DNA of 10,024 bases from an uncultured Loktanella sp. (GTDB taxonomy: Bacteria; Pseudomonadota; Alphaproteobacteria; Rhodobacterales; Rhodobacteraceae): positions 1 through 10,024 of the forward strand of contig CAJXTP010000095.1 in assembly GCA_913061335.1 (NCBI GenBank), read 5' to 3'. A program made the translations under genes and the position numbers. The notes under the pieces are model-generated. The model worked only from the letters and a program-made list of their open reading frames with translations, was not told where the DNA came from and searched no databases. Numbering within the stretch: the stretch's first letter is position 1; the number at the start of each line of letters is the position of its first letter. Below are positions 1 to 6,685 of the stretch, one piece after another.

Positions 1-69
1 GTTGGGATTGAGGATGTAGACCTGCTTATCCGCGAGATGACCGCCGCTGCGGAGGCGACCGTCAGCTAG
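1..69 (+). CDS. C-terminal end of a probable PLP-dependent Cys/Met metabolism enzyme (partial)
   Basis: Frame 1 is open from the window edge to a TAG at 67-69 and encodes 22 residues beginning VGIEDVDLLIREMTAAAEA. The VGIED-x-D-x-LI pattern followed by an alanine-rich helix resembles the extreme C-terminus of cystathionine gamma-synthase, methionine gamma-lyase and O-acetylhomoserine sulfhydrylase-type enzymes, where it closes the small domain. The active-site lysine and all other diagnostic residues lie outside the window, so the exact enzyme cannot be named. The stop overlaps the stop of the convergent gene at 66-485 by four bases, leaving no room for an intergenic terminator. The family call is a recognition from a short tail and could be wrong. 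Confidence 0.5.
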   Translation, partial: VGIEDVDLLIREMTAAAEATVS

Positions 70-485
70 TTGTGTTGCAATAACTCCGGCAGCAATACGA
101 GGTCAAAGTCGAGGTTGGGCGCACATCTGCGAATTTCGTTGCGAACGAGTTCTGGATCAGGCAATTCGATAGAAACGGCGCGGTACGGGCCATTGTAGGC
201 CAGTTTATTAAGAACGCGGGCGACATCAATAGCGTCAAAGTATGCGCTAAATAGCGGTGAAAAGACTATATCGGGAGCTAGATCTTCGATGACCGTCTTA
301 TCCAACGCATCCAGATCGATGAAACGGAGCCGATCCATCTTTGGCAGGCAACGTCCTTGGGCTTTCCAATATGCGATGTCACCGACAACAAGCGTGCTTT
401 TGACACGGGTCCGAGGAAACACGTGGAGCGACGCTGCACCGCGATTCACTTCATGCATGGTCATGAACTCGCTTCTTTGTTCCAT
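66..485 (-). CDS. Hypothetical protein, 139 aa, unrecognised
   Basis: I do not recognise a family. The protein looks soluble: no signal peptide, no membrane segment and no repeats. Its middle part alternates hydrophobic and acidic stretches (VIEDLAPDIVFSPLF near residues 65-79, then DFDLVLLPELL at the C-terminus), suggesting an alpha/beta fold. The first ATG at 485 has only a weak AAGCGG-like sequence ahead of it. In-frame ATGs at 464 (residue 8) and 458 (residue 10) are alternatives, the former preceded by purine-rich AAGAAGCGAG, so the N-terminus is uncertain. It is monocistronic, with a 243-bp gap upstream holding a perfect 12-bp palindrome, and it ends four bases inside the convergent gene at 1-69. 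No function is proposed. Confidence 0.7.
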   Translation of the reverse strand: MEQRSEFMTMHEVNRGAASLHVFPRTRVKSTLVVGDIAYWKAQGRCLPKMDRLRFIDLDALDKTVIEDLAPDIVFSPLFSAYFDAIDVARVLNKLAYNGPYRAVSIELPDPELVRNEIRRCAPNLDFDLVLLPELLQHN

Positions 486-571
486 CCGCTTCAGTTAGTG
501 ACGACTATGATACGTAAATGCATAGAGCCATAGTTTTGTTTTGTGTGATTCCAATAGTAATTCTGCACCGA

Positions 572-583
572 CACATTAATGTG
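572..583. promoter_or_regulatory. Perfect 12-bp palindrome CACATTAATGTG, possible operator
   Basis: CACATTAATGTG is its own reverse complement. It sits 87-98 bases upstream of the start of the small minus-strand gene (66-485), in an AT-rich stretch between that gene and gnd. A dimeric helix-turn-helix regulator could bind here, but I can link it to no known consensus. I see no other copy in the window. The rest of the 486-728 gap holds only the hairpin at 690-716 and no convincing gene or strong promoter. Confidence 0.3.
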
Positions 584-689
584 ATGTTTATGCACAATGA
601 TTTTGCTAATTGGCCTAACAATTCTGGTCACAGGTTAAATGCCGGAATAGGCACGCCCGAAAAGTGACAATACCGCTATATGGCAGTGA

Positions 690-716
690 CCCGCTCCGCA
701 CGGTGCGCGGCGCGGG
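690..716 (-). terminator. Hairpin just downstream of gnd, possible terminator without U-tract
   Basis: Five base pairs (CCCGC/GCGGG), one t/c mismatch, then four more (CCGC/GCGG) enclose a 7-base loop. The hairpin starts about 12 bases after the gnd stop codon, the usual place for a terminator. No T-run follows it on the minus strand, so it may be Rho-assisted or may only protect the mRNA 3' end. Confidence 0.4.
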
Positions 717-728
717 ATATTCTTTGGG

Positions 729-2123
729 TTAAGCGCCCCAAGGTCCGTGGTGTCCAGTTCCGCCATCAACCCGTGCAAACCCATGTGCACCAAAGAAATC
801 ACGCTGACCTTGAATCATATTGGCAGTGCCTCGTGCTGTCCGCATCGCATCAAAATACGCAAGCCCAGACGATAACGCAGGCATTGCCACGCCCCCAAGG
901 GCCGCTGCGGCAACAACGCGGCGCAGTGCGTCGTGGTTCGCGCGTAATAAATCCGCAAAGAACGGTGCAAACATCAGGTTCCGGTCAGCGTCATTCGTCA
1001 ACGCATCCGCCATATCGTTCAACATTTTGGACCGAATGATACAGCCCTCGCGCCAAACCCGCGCGATGTCAGGTAAGGGCAGGGTCCATCCAAATTGACC
1101 TGATGCTTTACGCATCATTTCAAAGCCTTGCGCGTAACAGATGATCTTACCTGCAATCAACGCGCCTTCTAGATCAGCGAGGGAAATATCCGTAATAGGC
1201 TGCGGTGCGGCCCCAAATAATGCTTCGCCCTGTGCGCGCTTGTCCAACTGAGACGACAGATTGCGCGCGACGACAGCCGCATCAATCGCCGGAATTGGTG
1301 TCGCCAGATGTTGTGCTTCAATCACAGTCCAACGACCAGTGCCTTTTTGGCCCGCTGCGTCGACGATTACATCAAGCATCGGTTTACCGGTTTTGGGGTC
1401 TGTCGCCTTAGCAACTTTGGCCGAAATCTCAGTCAGGTAAGAATCAAGCGTACCGTCGTCCCATGCGGCGAACGTATCGCCAATGGCGTCAGGAGCCATG
1501 CCCATGCCGTCGCGCATCACGCCGTAAGTCTCTGCAATCATTTGCATATCAGCGTATTCGATCCCGTTGTGAACGGCTTTTACGAAATGGCCTGCACCCT
1601 CGTTGCCCATCCATGTAGCGCAGGGCGTGTCGTCATACTTGGCTGAAATCGCGATAAGGATATGGGATACGCGATCCCAAAACGCGCGTTTGCCACCTCC
1701 CATGATTGACGGGCCAAAGCGCGCGCCTTCTTCACCACCAGAAACACCGATGCCCAAAAACGGCAGATCGCCGGCTTCACGGGCACGGCGGTTGGTTTCG
1801 TGGAAATTGGCGTTGCCTGCGTCAATGATAAGGTCATCATCATCCAAAAGCGGGCGCAGGGCTGCAATTTGTTGATCAACGGGATCGCCAGCTGGGACCA
1901 TCAAAATTATTGCACGCGGTTTCGACAGGCTCGCCACGAGATCTTGGAGCGTATCAGTCGGATGAACTTTACTAGATAAGTCGCCGGCATTGTTCGCAAA
2001 CTCATGTGTCACACGTGTGGTCCTGTTCCAGACCGCAACATCAAACCCGTTGTCCGCGATGTTCATCGCAAGGGCCGCGCCCATGGTGCCAAGGCCAATG
2101 AGGCCAATATCTGCATTTGTCAT
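729..2123 (-). CDS. gnd: 6-phosphogluconate dehydrogenase (decarboxylating)
   Basis: Catalyses NADP-dependent oxidative decarboxylation of 6-phosphogluconate to ribulose 5-phosphate, the last oxidative step of the pentose phosphate pathway, in the cytoplasm. The Rossmann motif GLGTMG is at residues 10-15 and the arginine of WNRTT (near 34) suits NADP binding. The substrate signature GVSGGEEGARFGPSIMGGG lies at 126-144. Catalytic Lys182 and Glu189 stand in the block FVKAVHNGIEYADMQ, matching Lys183 and Glu190 of the sheep enzyme. The C-terminal tail GQRDFFGAH (439-447) supplies the Arg and His that reach the partner subunit's active site. At 464 aa it has the normal length for the family. The ATG at 2123 has an AAGGCG ribosome-binding site five bases upstream. 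It stands alone, divergent from the FAH/SDR operon, and ends in an unusual Gly/His-rich tail (GGTGHHGPWGA). Confidence 0.97.
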   Translation of the reverse strand: MTNADIGLIGLGTMGAALAMNIADNGFDVAVWNRTTRVTHEFANNAGDLSSKVHPTDTLQDLVASLSKPRAIILMVPAGDPVDQQIAALRPLLDDDDLIIDAGNANFHETNRRAREAGDLPFLGIGVSGGEEGARFGPSIMGGGKRAFWDRVSHILIAISAKYDDTPCATWMGNEGAGHFVKAVHNGIEYADMQMIAETYGVMRDGMGMAPDAIGDTFAAWDDGTLDSYLTEISAKVAKATDPKTGKPMLDVIVDAAGQKGTGRWTVIEAQHLATPIPAIDAAVVARNLSSQLDKRAQGEALFGAAPQPITDISLADLEGALIAGKIICYAQGFEMMRKASGQFGWTLPLPDIARVWREGCIIRSKMLNDMADALTNDADRNLMFAPFFADLLRANHDALRRVVAAAALGGVAMPALSSGLAYFDAMRTARGTANMIQGQRDFFGAHGFARVDGGTGHHGPWGA

Positions 2124-2154
2124 ATCTACGCCTTATACGCTGTTGGATTGCGCA

Positions 2155-2196
2155 TAATATAGGCTACCGGTTTTGGGTTTCACAGTGTGATTGACC
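2155..2196. promoter_or_regulatory. Divergent promoter region between gnd and the FAH-family gene (tentative)
   Basis: The 122-bp gap 2124-2245 must drive both directions. On the minus strand a TATATT-like -10 box reads from about 2160, some 30 bases before the gnd start, but no good -35 partner is visible. On the plus strand TTGACC at 2191-2196 is a fair -35 box, but the matching -10 region around 2214-2220 is poor. Coordinates mark these two boxes only. Confidence 0.25.
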
Positions 2197-2245
2197 AAAG
2201 TTGTCCGTCAGGTCACGATAGATTTACCGTGTTAAAGGACGACCC

Positions 2246-2944
2246 ATGCCAACATTAAAATTCCCAGCCCCAAAATTGCAGCTTTTACCGATTGTGGGGG
2301 ACGTCGACATGTACCCCGTGTCGCGGATATTTTGCGTTGGCCGCAACTACGTGGCTCATGCGGCTGAAATGGGCGGTGAAGTCGACAGAGAAGCCCCGTG
2401 GTATTTCACCAAGTCTGCGCAGGCTATATGTCAAAGTGGCGAAACCGTTCCATATCCGGCTGGCACATCGAATTATCATCATGAAATGGAACTTGTGATC
2501 GCGCTAGGAAAGCCTGCATTTCGGGTGGAACGGGGCAGGGCAATGGACACCGTGTTTGGCTATGCCTGCGGGTTTGATATGACCCGCCGCGACCGCCAGC
2601 AAGACGGCAAAGATGCGCGTAGACCGTGGTCCCTTGGTAAGGACGTTGAGAACAGTGCGGTCGTTGGTGCGATCACGCCCAAACAGGACATAGGGCCGCT
2701 TGGGCCGCAGCGCATCGCGCTTCAGGTCAACGGCGAGCCACGCCAAGACGCACTGCTGACAGACATGGTCTGGGCCGTCGATGAGATCATCAGCCATCTG
2801 TCGCAATACTATCATCTAAACGCGGGTGATTTGGTAATGACAGGTACACCCGCAGGCGTTGGAGCCGTCGTTACTGGCGATGCCATTACAGGCCAGATCG
2901 ATGGATTAGCATCCATTTCACACCAGATTTCAGAACCGGAATAG
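2246..2944 (+). CDS. Fumarylacetoacetate hydrolase family protein
   Basis: Members of this family hydrolyse C-C bonds in acylpyruvates or diketo acids (fumarylpyruvate, acetopyruvate) or decarboxylate related oxo acids, using a divalent metal in the cytoplasm. The fold's hallmarks are in order: GRNYVAHAAEMG (32-43) with the probable catalytic His38; metal ligands Glu80 and Glu82 in HHEMELVIALGK; Asp111 in GFDMTRRD; Lys132 in SLGKDVENS; and the TGTPAGVG loop at 199-206. At 232 aa it fits the short, single-domain FAH subgroup (NagK/YcgM-like), not the two-domain tyrosine-pathway enzyme. AAAGGACG lies about seven bases before the ATG. The SDR gene follows after 38 bp on the same strand, so the two are probably co-transcribed. 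The substrate cannot be told from sequence. Confidence 0.92.
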   Translation: MPTLKFPAPKLQLLPIVGDVDMYPVSRIFCVGRNYVAHAAEMGGEVDREAPWYFTKSAQAICQSGETVPYPAGTSNYHHEMELVIALGKPAFRVERGRAMDTVFGYACGFDMTRRDRQQDGKDARRPWSLGKDVENSAVVGAITPKQDIGPLGPQRIALQVNGEPRQDALLTDMVWAVDEIISHLSQYYHLNAGDLVMTGTPAGVGAVVTGDAITGQIDGLASISHQISEPE

Positions 2945-2982
2945 ATAAGGTTCGCATCATAACATGTTGAAAAGGAACTATA

Positions 2983-3747
2983 ATGGAAATTGATGGCGCA
3001 ATTGCGTGTGTTTCAGGCGGCGGCAGTGGATTGGGAGCGGCCACGGTGCGTTACTTATCAGATCACGGTGCGAAAGTTGGCATCCTTGACCATGATATCG
3101 ACAAAGCTAATGCCGTCGCGCAGGACGTCGGTGGGTTTGCAGTTCAGGCTGATGTGGGTGACGCACAGGCTGTCGCTGCAGCGATCACAGCGATGACGAT
3201 CCATTTTGGGACTGCGCCGCGCATAGTTGTAAACTGCGCGGGGGTCGCGGACGCGGCGCGCATTGTGGGGCGCGGCGGTAAAACCTCAGTCGACACGTTT
3301 GAAAAAGTCATTCGGGTCAACCTGATCGGGTCCTATAACGTCATGACGTATGGCGCCCAAGCGATGATGGACCTTGATCCATTGCGCGACAACGAGCGCG
3401 GCGTGATCATCAATACATCGTCCGCAGCCTATGAGGACGGTCAATTGGGGCAGGCGGCCTATGCGGCGTCCAAGGGCGGTATTGCGGCGATGAGCCTGCC
3501 TGCAGCGCGTGAATTTGCCCAATCAGGTATCCGCGTGATGGCCATTGCGCCTGGGCTATTTATGACACCGATGATGGAAGGATTGCCCGCAGAGGTCACG
3601 GACCAGATAACTGCAAACATTCCGTTTCCAGCGCGGCTTGGGCAATCATCAGAATTTGCGCGACTTGTTGGCGACATCGTAGAAAACCCGTACTTGAACG
3701 GAACTGTGATACGACTGGATGGAGCCGTGCGACTGCCTCCTCGGTAA
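2983..3747 (+). CDS. SDR-family 3-hydroxyacyl-CoA dehydrogenase, type II (HSD10-like)
   Basis: A 254-aa classical short-chain dehydrogenase predicted to oxidise 3-hydroxyacyl-CoA (or 2-methyl-3-hydroxybutyryl-CoA) with NAD. The cofactor motif SGGGSGLG is at residues 11-18, and Asp36 (ILDHD) at the end of the second strand favours NAD. The NCAG motif is at 84-87 and the structural Asn113 is in RVNLIGSYN. The catalytic set is Ser147, Tyr160 and Lys164 (YAASK). Features typical of the type II/HSD10 group rather than generic SDRs are VNCAGVA, the block GQLGQAAYAASKGG, IAPGLFMTPMM, NIPFPARLG and the C-terminal LNGTVIRLDGAVRLPPR. AAAGGA sits about seven bases upstream of the ATG. It is the second gene of a probable operon with the FAH-family gene. 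Its stop is only about eight bases from the start of an IS30 relic, so its original terminator may be lost. Confidence 0.92.
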   Translation: MEIDGAIACVSGGGSGLGAATVRYLSDHGAKVGILDHDIDKANAVAQDVGGFAVQADVGDAQAVAAAITAMTIHFGTAPRIVVNCAGVADAARIVGRGGKTSVDTFEKVIRVNLIGSYNVMTYGAQAMMDLDPLRDNERGVIINTSSAAYEDGQLGQAAYAASKGGIAAMSLPAAREFAQSGIRVMAIAPGLFMTPMMEGLPAEVTDQITANIPFPARLGQSSEFARLVGDIVENPYLNGTVIRLDGAVRLPPR

Positions 3748-3754
3748 TATCGAT

Positions 3755-3890
3755 TTGGCGTGCCTCCTGCGTTCTACTTTGTGTCGTTAAGTGATACCTA
3801 ACTGCGTATAGGTTGTTCCAATATCGTTTTCTTTCGTCAGATAACGTATTGTTTTCTAATAAGAGTCGCAGCCGAAGGTAGCCCGCGCCG
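3755..3890 (-). mobile_element. Decayed end of an IS30-type element (relic)
   Basis: This stretch aligns in direct orientation with 4870-5010, the transposase-5' end of the neighbouring intact element. Counting by eye over 48 aligned bases (ending at TGCGTATA, 3810 and 4930), 39 are identical. The shared part includes the end motif AATAAGAGTCGC (3858-3869; AACAAGAGTCGC in the intact copy) and continues outward through a GGTAGC-x-CGCGCCGTT block. Only the first codons of the transposase survive, followed almost at once by the SDR stop codon. The level of divergence says this is an older or different copy, not a recent duplicate. Confidence 0.82.
3757..3822 (-). pseudogene. IS30-type transposase, N-terminal fragment, inactivated
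   Basis: Reading the minus strand from 3822 gives I-GTTYTQLGIT-stop-RHKVERRRHAK, which lines up residue by residue with MGTTYTQLSITERRRIERWRHAK of the intact transposase. The start codon has become ATT, the glutamate codon after IT has become TAA, and everything past about 24 codons is missing. It cannot make a transposase. Confidence 0.82.
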
Positions 3891-3910
3891 TTGTGCGCGA
3901 CACCTGAACC

Positions 3911-3922
3911 GCGACTCTTATT
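3911..3922. repeat. Terminal inverted repeat core, transposase-3' end of the IS
   Basis: GCGACTCTTATT here is the exact reverse complement of AATAAGAGTCGC at 3858-3869 in the relic, 41 bases away. It matches the reverse complement of the opposite end of its own element (4978-4989) at 11 of 12 positions. The two facing ends could fold into a long hairpin and block read-through from the SDR side. Confidence 0.75.
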
Positions 3923-3940
3923 GGGTTCAGGGTAGGGCGT

Positions 3941-4942
3941 TCATCGCATTTCCTCCATCATCTTTTCGCGGAACACCTCGGCGGGTGTCTTCCAGCCGAG
4001 GCATTTTCGAGGCGTGTTGTTGAGGCGATCGCAGATCTCTTTCATGTCCTGATCCGTCATCGATCTGATGTCGCGCTTGCGAGGGAGCCATCTTCTGGCG
4101 CGCCGGTTGGTGTTTTCAACGGTCCCTTTTTGCCAGGGTGAGGAGGGATCACAGAACCACGTTTGGGTCCCAATCTCAGCCTGAAGATGTGGCCAGTTTA
4201 TGAATTCGGAGCCCCGATCAAAAGTGATGGATCTGCGTGCGACAAGCGGCAGATCTTTGATCGCTTTGATGATCTTTCCCATGACTGGCTTAGTGCGTCT
4301 GCTTGGGTTTTTTAGGATCACCGTGAACCGGCTGACGCGTTCGACCAGCGACGTCACGTTTGTTTGTCCAAGCTTCTGTTTAAACAGCATCAAATCGCCT
4401 TCCCAGTGACCAAACTGACGGCGGTGTGCGACATCATCCGGACGGAACAGGATACTGACATCGCGGTGGAATTTGGGTTCTCTGCGTCTTCTGGTGCGCC
4501 GTGGGCGACGGGCGACACGGTGTGTTGGCAGATACCACCATAGATCATCACGCATGCCTTCGCGTGAGTAGATGTAGCGATAGATCGTTTCTTGACAGAC
4601 CCGCAGTGGCGCTTGTTCCTGGATCATCCAGTTGCCAATCTGCTCGGGCGTCCAGCCGTCCTTGATCCGTTCGATCACACGTTTGCACAGTTCAGGGTGT
4701 TTAATCAGTTTGCGATCCCGTGCGCGTCGATCCGCCTGCATCAGATGCGCAGCGGCACCGTAATAACCGCCGTGTTTGGGCATGCTCTCATCGCTGAAAT
4801 GATTGCGCTTCAGCTCGCGAAAGATCGTCGACCTGCAGCGCTTTAGAACCTTGGCCATTTCATCGACAGGGACTTTTGCGTGTCTCCAGCGTTCTATTCT
4901 GCGTCGTTCTGTGATACTCAACTGCGTATAAGTCGTTCCCAT
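3941..4942 (-). CDS. IS30-family transposase
   Basis: DDE transposase that cuts and joins the element's ends. With the start chosen here it has 333 aa, normal for the family. An N-terminal helix-turn-helix region (MAKVLKRCRSTIFRELKRN, about residues 29-47) should bind the terminal repeats. The catalytic triad is Asp183 (GHWEGDLM), Asp242 (ITFDRGSEF) and Glu276 (KGTVENTNRR), with 33 residues between the second Asp and the Glu, the IS30 hallmark. The C-terminal NNTPRKCLGWKTPAEVF is also typical. An ATG at 4957 would add five residues, but AGAGGA lies seven bases before the ATG at 4942 and the homology with the relic starts at this Met, so 4942 is preferred. The frame is unbroken, so it is probably active. 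Confidence 0.96.
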   Translation of the reverse strand: MGTTYTQLSITERRRIERWRHAKVPVDEMAKVLKRCRSTIFRELKRNHFSDESMPKHGGYYGAAAHLMQADRRARDRKLIKHPELCKRVIERIKDGWTPEQIGNWMIQEQAPLRVCQETIYRYIYSREGMRDDLWWYLPTHRVARRPRRTRRRREPKFHRDVSILFRPDDVAHRRQFGHWEGDLMLFKQKLGQTNVTSLVERVSRFTVILKNPSRRTKPVMGKIIKAIKDLPLVARRSITFDRGSEFINWPHLQAEIGTQTWFCDPSSPWQKGTVENTNRRARRWLPRKRDIRSMTDQDMKEICDRLNNTPRKCLGWKTPAEVFREKMMEEMR

Positions 4943-5036
4943 ACCGATTCCTCTCATTAGATAAACTACTGTTTTCTAACAAGAGTCGCAGTTGGGGGTA
5001 GCGCGCGCCGTTCTGTATCCGATAGTCGTATAATCA

Positions 5037-5055
5037 GTATTATGTAATATAATAC
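5037..5055. repeat. AT-rich inverted repeat beside the IS
   Basis: GTATTAT and ATAATAC flank a 5-base spacer, giving a perfect 7-bp inverted repeat. It lies in the 184-bp stretch between the IS end and the tupA stop codon. The hairpin is weak because it has only A-T pairs plus one G-C, and no T-run follows. An operator or a chance palindrome are both possible. I see no gene in 5012-5195. Confidence 0.35.
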
Positions 5056-5195
5056 ATGGACTCGACCCCATAGATTGCGCGATCTAAGATCAACCACAAC
5101 AATTGGGCCAGCCTATCGCAAAGGCGCGCGTATGGGGCAAAAAGCTATCGGCTGAAACACGCCTTGTGCTTTGACGAAGGTGAAAATATGCGCGC

Positions 5196-5984
5196 TTAAG
5201 GCGTTGCGTTGAAAACGAACAGCGGTTGGCCATCAATTTGGTAGCCGTTGATCAATGCTTTGGCGCGATCGCTGGTGAGCCAAGATTCAAGCTGCAAGGC
5301 GCTGGAATGACGAATGTTTTTACCTTTGTCTGGGTTCACAGGCAGATAGGCATATTGATTAAACAGCGCGGGATCACCAGAGAAAACGATCCCAAGGTTG
5401 CCCTTGTTCCCAAAATTCAGCCAACTGGCGCGGTCCGATATTACATAGGCATCCATTGCGCTGGCCGTGTTCAGCGCAGCGCCCATCCCTGCCCCAACGG
5501 AGCGATACCAGTTGCCAAATTCAGCGGTGTTTAGGCCCGCAGCTTGCCAAAGACGCTGCTCGGCTTTGTGGGTGCCGCTGTCGTCACCACGGCTAATGAA
5601 TGGGGCATTTATCGCGGCTAGCACGGACATTGCTTGGGTGATTGTAGCAACAACCCCCAAACTTGAAGGGCCGACCAAAACGAAATCATTGTACATGATT
5701 TCTCTGCGGTGGGTGCCGTGGCCATCCGCCAAAAAAGCATCTTCGGCACTGCGTGAATGAACCAAAACAGCGTCGACATCACCCGCAGCCCCAAGCCGTA
5801 AAGCCTGCCCTGTCCCTACGACCAAAAGTTGCACATCCAGTCCAGTATCGGCCTTAATTTGGGGGATCAGGATATCTGCCAGACCGGAGTTATCAAACGA
5901 TGTGGTCACGGCAAGGCGCATGTCCTCTGCCGCCACTACGGTGCCAACGAGCATCGCTAAAACAGCTATGAAGTCGCGGATCAT
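5196..5984 (-). CDS. tupA: Tungstate ABC transporter, periplasmic substrate-binding protein
   Basis: Captures tungstate in the periplasm and delivers it to TupB. The 262-aa product has a signal peptide with a hydrophobic core IAVLAMLVGTVV and probable cleavage at Ala19-Glu20. TupA-family blocks follow in order: VTTSFDNSGL (26-35) at the anion-binding site; VGTGQALRLGAAGDVDAVLVH (56-76); the MYNDFVLVGP-type block (97-106); SRGDDSGTHKAE (131-142); WYRSVGAGMGAALNTAS; and MDAYVISDRASWLNF. Two departures from the usual pattern: the oxyanion motif commonly TTTS is VTTS here, and the DPAG-like segment after VGP is replaced by SSLGVV. The ATG overlaps the tupC stop by four bases (ATGA), so translation is probably coupled. 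The binding-protein gene is last in the operon. A molybdate-preferring relative is less likely given the SRGD-x-SGTH block. Confidence 0.93.
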   Translation of the reverse strand: MIRDFIAVLAMLVGTVVAAEDMRLAVTTSFDNSGLADILIPQIKADTGLDVQLLVVGTGQALRLGAAGDVDAVLVHSRSAEDAFLADGHGTHRREIMYNDFVLVGPSSLGVVATITQAMSVLAAINAPFISRGDDSGTHKAEQRLWQAAGLNTAEFGNWYRSVGAGMGAALNTASAMDAYVISDRASWLNFGNKGNLGIVFSGDPALFNQYAYLPVNPDKGKNIRHSSALQLESWLTSDRAKALINGYQIDGQPLFVFNATP

Positions 5985-6685
5985 GTGACGATATCTCCTT
6001 GCAAAAACGCCTTTAGTTCAGGTGTTTGTGGCGTGTTCATAATGTAATCTACCGCCCCACATTCGTGTATTTTACCGTTCAGCATAAAGATGACATCACC
6101 CGCAAGACGGCGGGCTTGGCCCATGTTATGCGTGGCCATAATCAGTCGTGTGCCTGCGGTGGCGGTCTCGGACAACAGCGCCTCAATCTCGCGTGTTGTG
6201 TGGCCGTCCAAATTTGCGCAGGGTTCATCAAGGAACAAAACCTGCGGGGTGCGGATCAAGGCGCGTGCAATCGCCAGTTTTTGCCGTTCGCCCCCCGACA
6301 GCCGAGTTGCAGCCGTGTTGGCAAATGCACCCAACCCGATACGCGCCAGCCAAGTTGTGACGCGCGACGTAATTTCGACCTTATCCACACCAGCCAATCG
6401 TAACGGATAGGCAAGGTTTTCGGCGACTGAACGGCGCAGCACAATCGGGCTTTGAAACACAAAGGCTTGCTGGTCGGGGGCGTCATGGGTCCATGCGACC
6501 TGCCCCGCATTAATACGTTCAATCCCGTGCATCACGCGTAACAGCGTGGTCTTTCCAGATCCGTTTGGACCAATAACAATCGTCGGCGGGCCTTGTTCTA
6601 ATCTATGCGTCACGGGGCCAATTATCCGTTTGCCGCGCCGGCGTACGGTCACATCTGTCAGCGCTAAAGGCAGCATTTGGGTCAC
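5981..6685 (-). CDS. tupC: Tungstate ABC transporter, ATP-binding protein
   Basis: Hydrolyses ATP on the cytoplasmic face to power tungstate import through TupB. The 234-aa protein is a single nucleotide-binding domain: Walker A GPNGSGKTT (39-47), Q-loop Gln78 (VFQSP), signature LSGGERQ (129-135), Walker B VLFLDEP (149-155) with catalytic Glu154, and H-loop His186 (ATHNMGQ). It lacks the C-terminal regulatory domain seen in ModC, which fits TupC. The start is a GTG overlapping the tupB stop (GTGA), with GGGAGG about eight bases upstream. An in-frame ATG three codons later is a weaker alternative. It sits between tupB and tupA with 4-bp overlaps on both sides. Confidence 0.94.
   Translation of the reverse strand: MTQMLPLALTDVTVRRRGKRIIGPVTHRLEQGPPTIVIGPNGSGKTTLLRVMHGIERINAGQVAWTHDAPDQQAFVFQSPIVLRRSVAENLAYPLRLAGVDKVEITSRVTTWLARIGLGAFANTAATRLSGGERQKLAIARALIRTPQVLFLDEPCANLDGHTTREIEALLSETATAGTRLIMATHNMGQARRLAGDVIFMLNGKIHECGAVDYIMNTPQTPELKAFLQGDIVT

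Larger units (their letters stand above)
3902..4999 (-). mobile_element. IS30-family insertion sequence, apparently complete
   Basis: About 1.1 kb with one transposase gene. The ends carry an imperfect inverted repeat. GCGACTCTTATTGG at 3911 matches the reverse complement of the other end, GCGACTCTTGTTAG (ending at 4989), and both continue outward with ACC-N-AAC-like bases. The exact outer limits are uncertain by about 15 bp because sequence beyond the core repeats is also shared with the relic copy at 3871-3895. No clear target duplication can be called: GCGCG occurs on both flanks but could be part of the ends. The element separates the FAH/SDR operon from the tungstate operon and does not visibly disrupt a gene. 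Confidence 0.85.

Noticed and set aside
680..1646. Several plus-strand open frames (680-1039, 820-1098, 1205-1411, 1308-1646)
   Set aside because: They lie antisense to gnd, whose motifs span the full length, and show no recognisable protein features.
5029..5034. Perfect TATAAT on the plus strand near the IS end
   Set aside because: No -35 partner at proper spacing and no plus-strand gene downstream; the area is simply AT-rich.
5012..5195. Possible small gene between the IS and tupA
   Set aside because: All frames are short and interrupted, with no start plus RBS combination.
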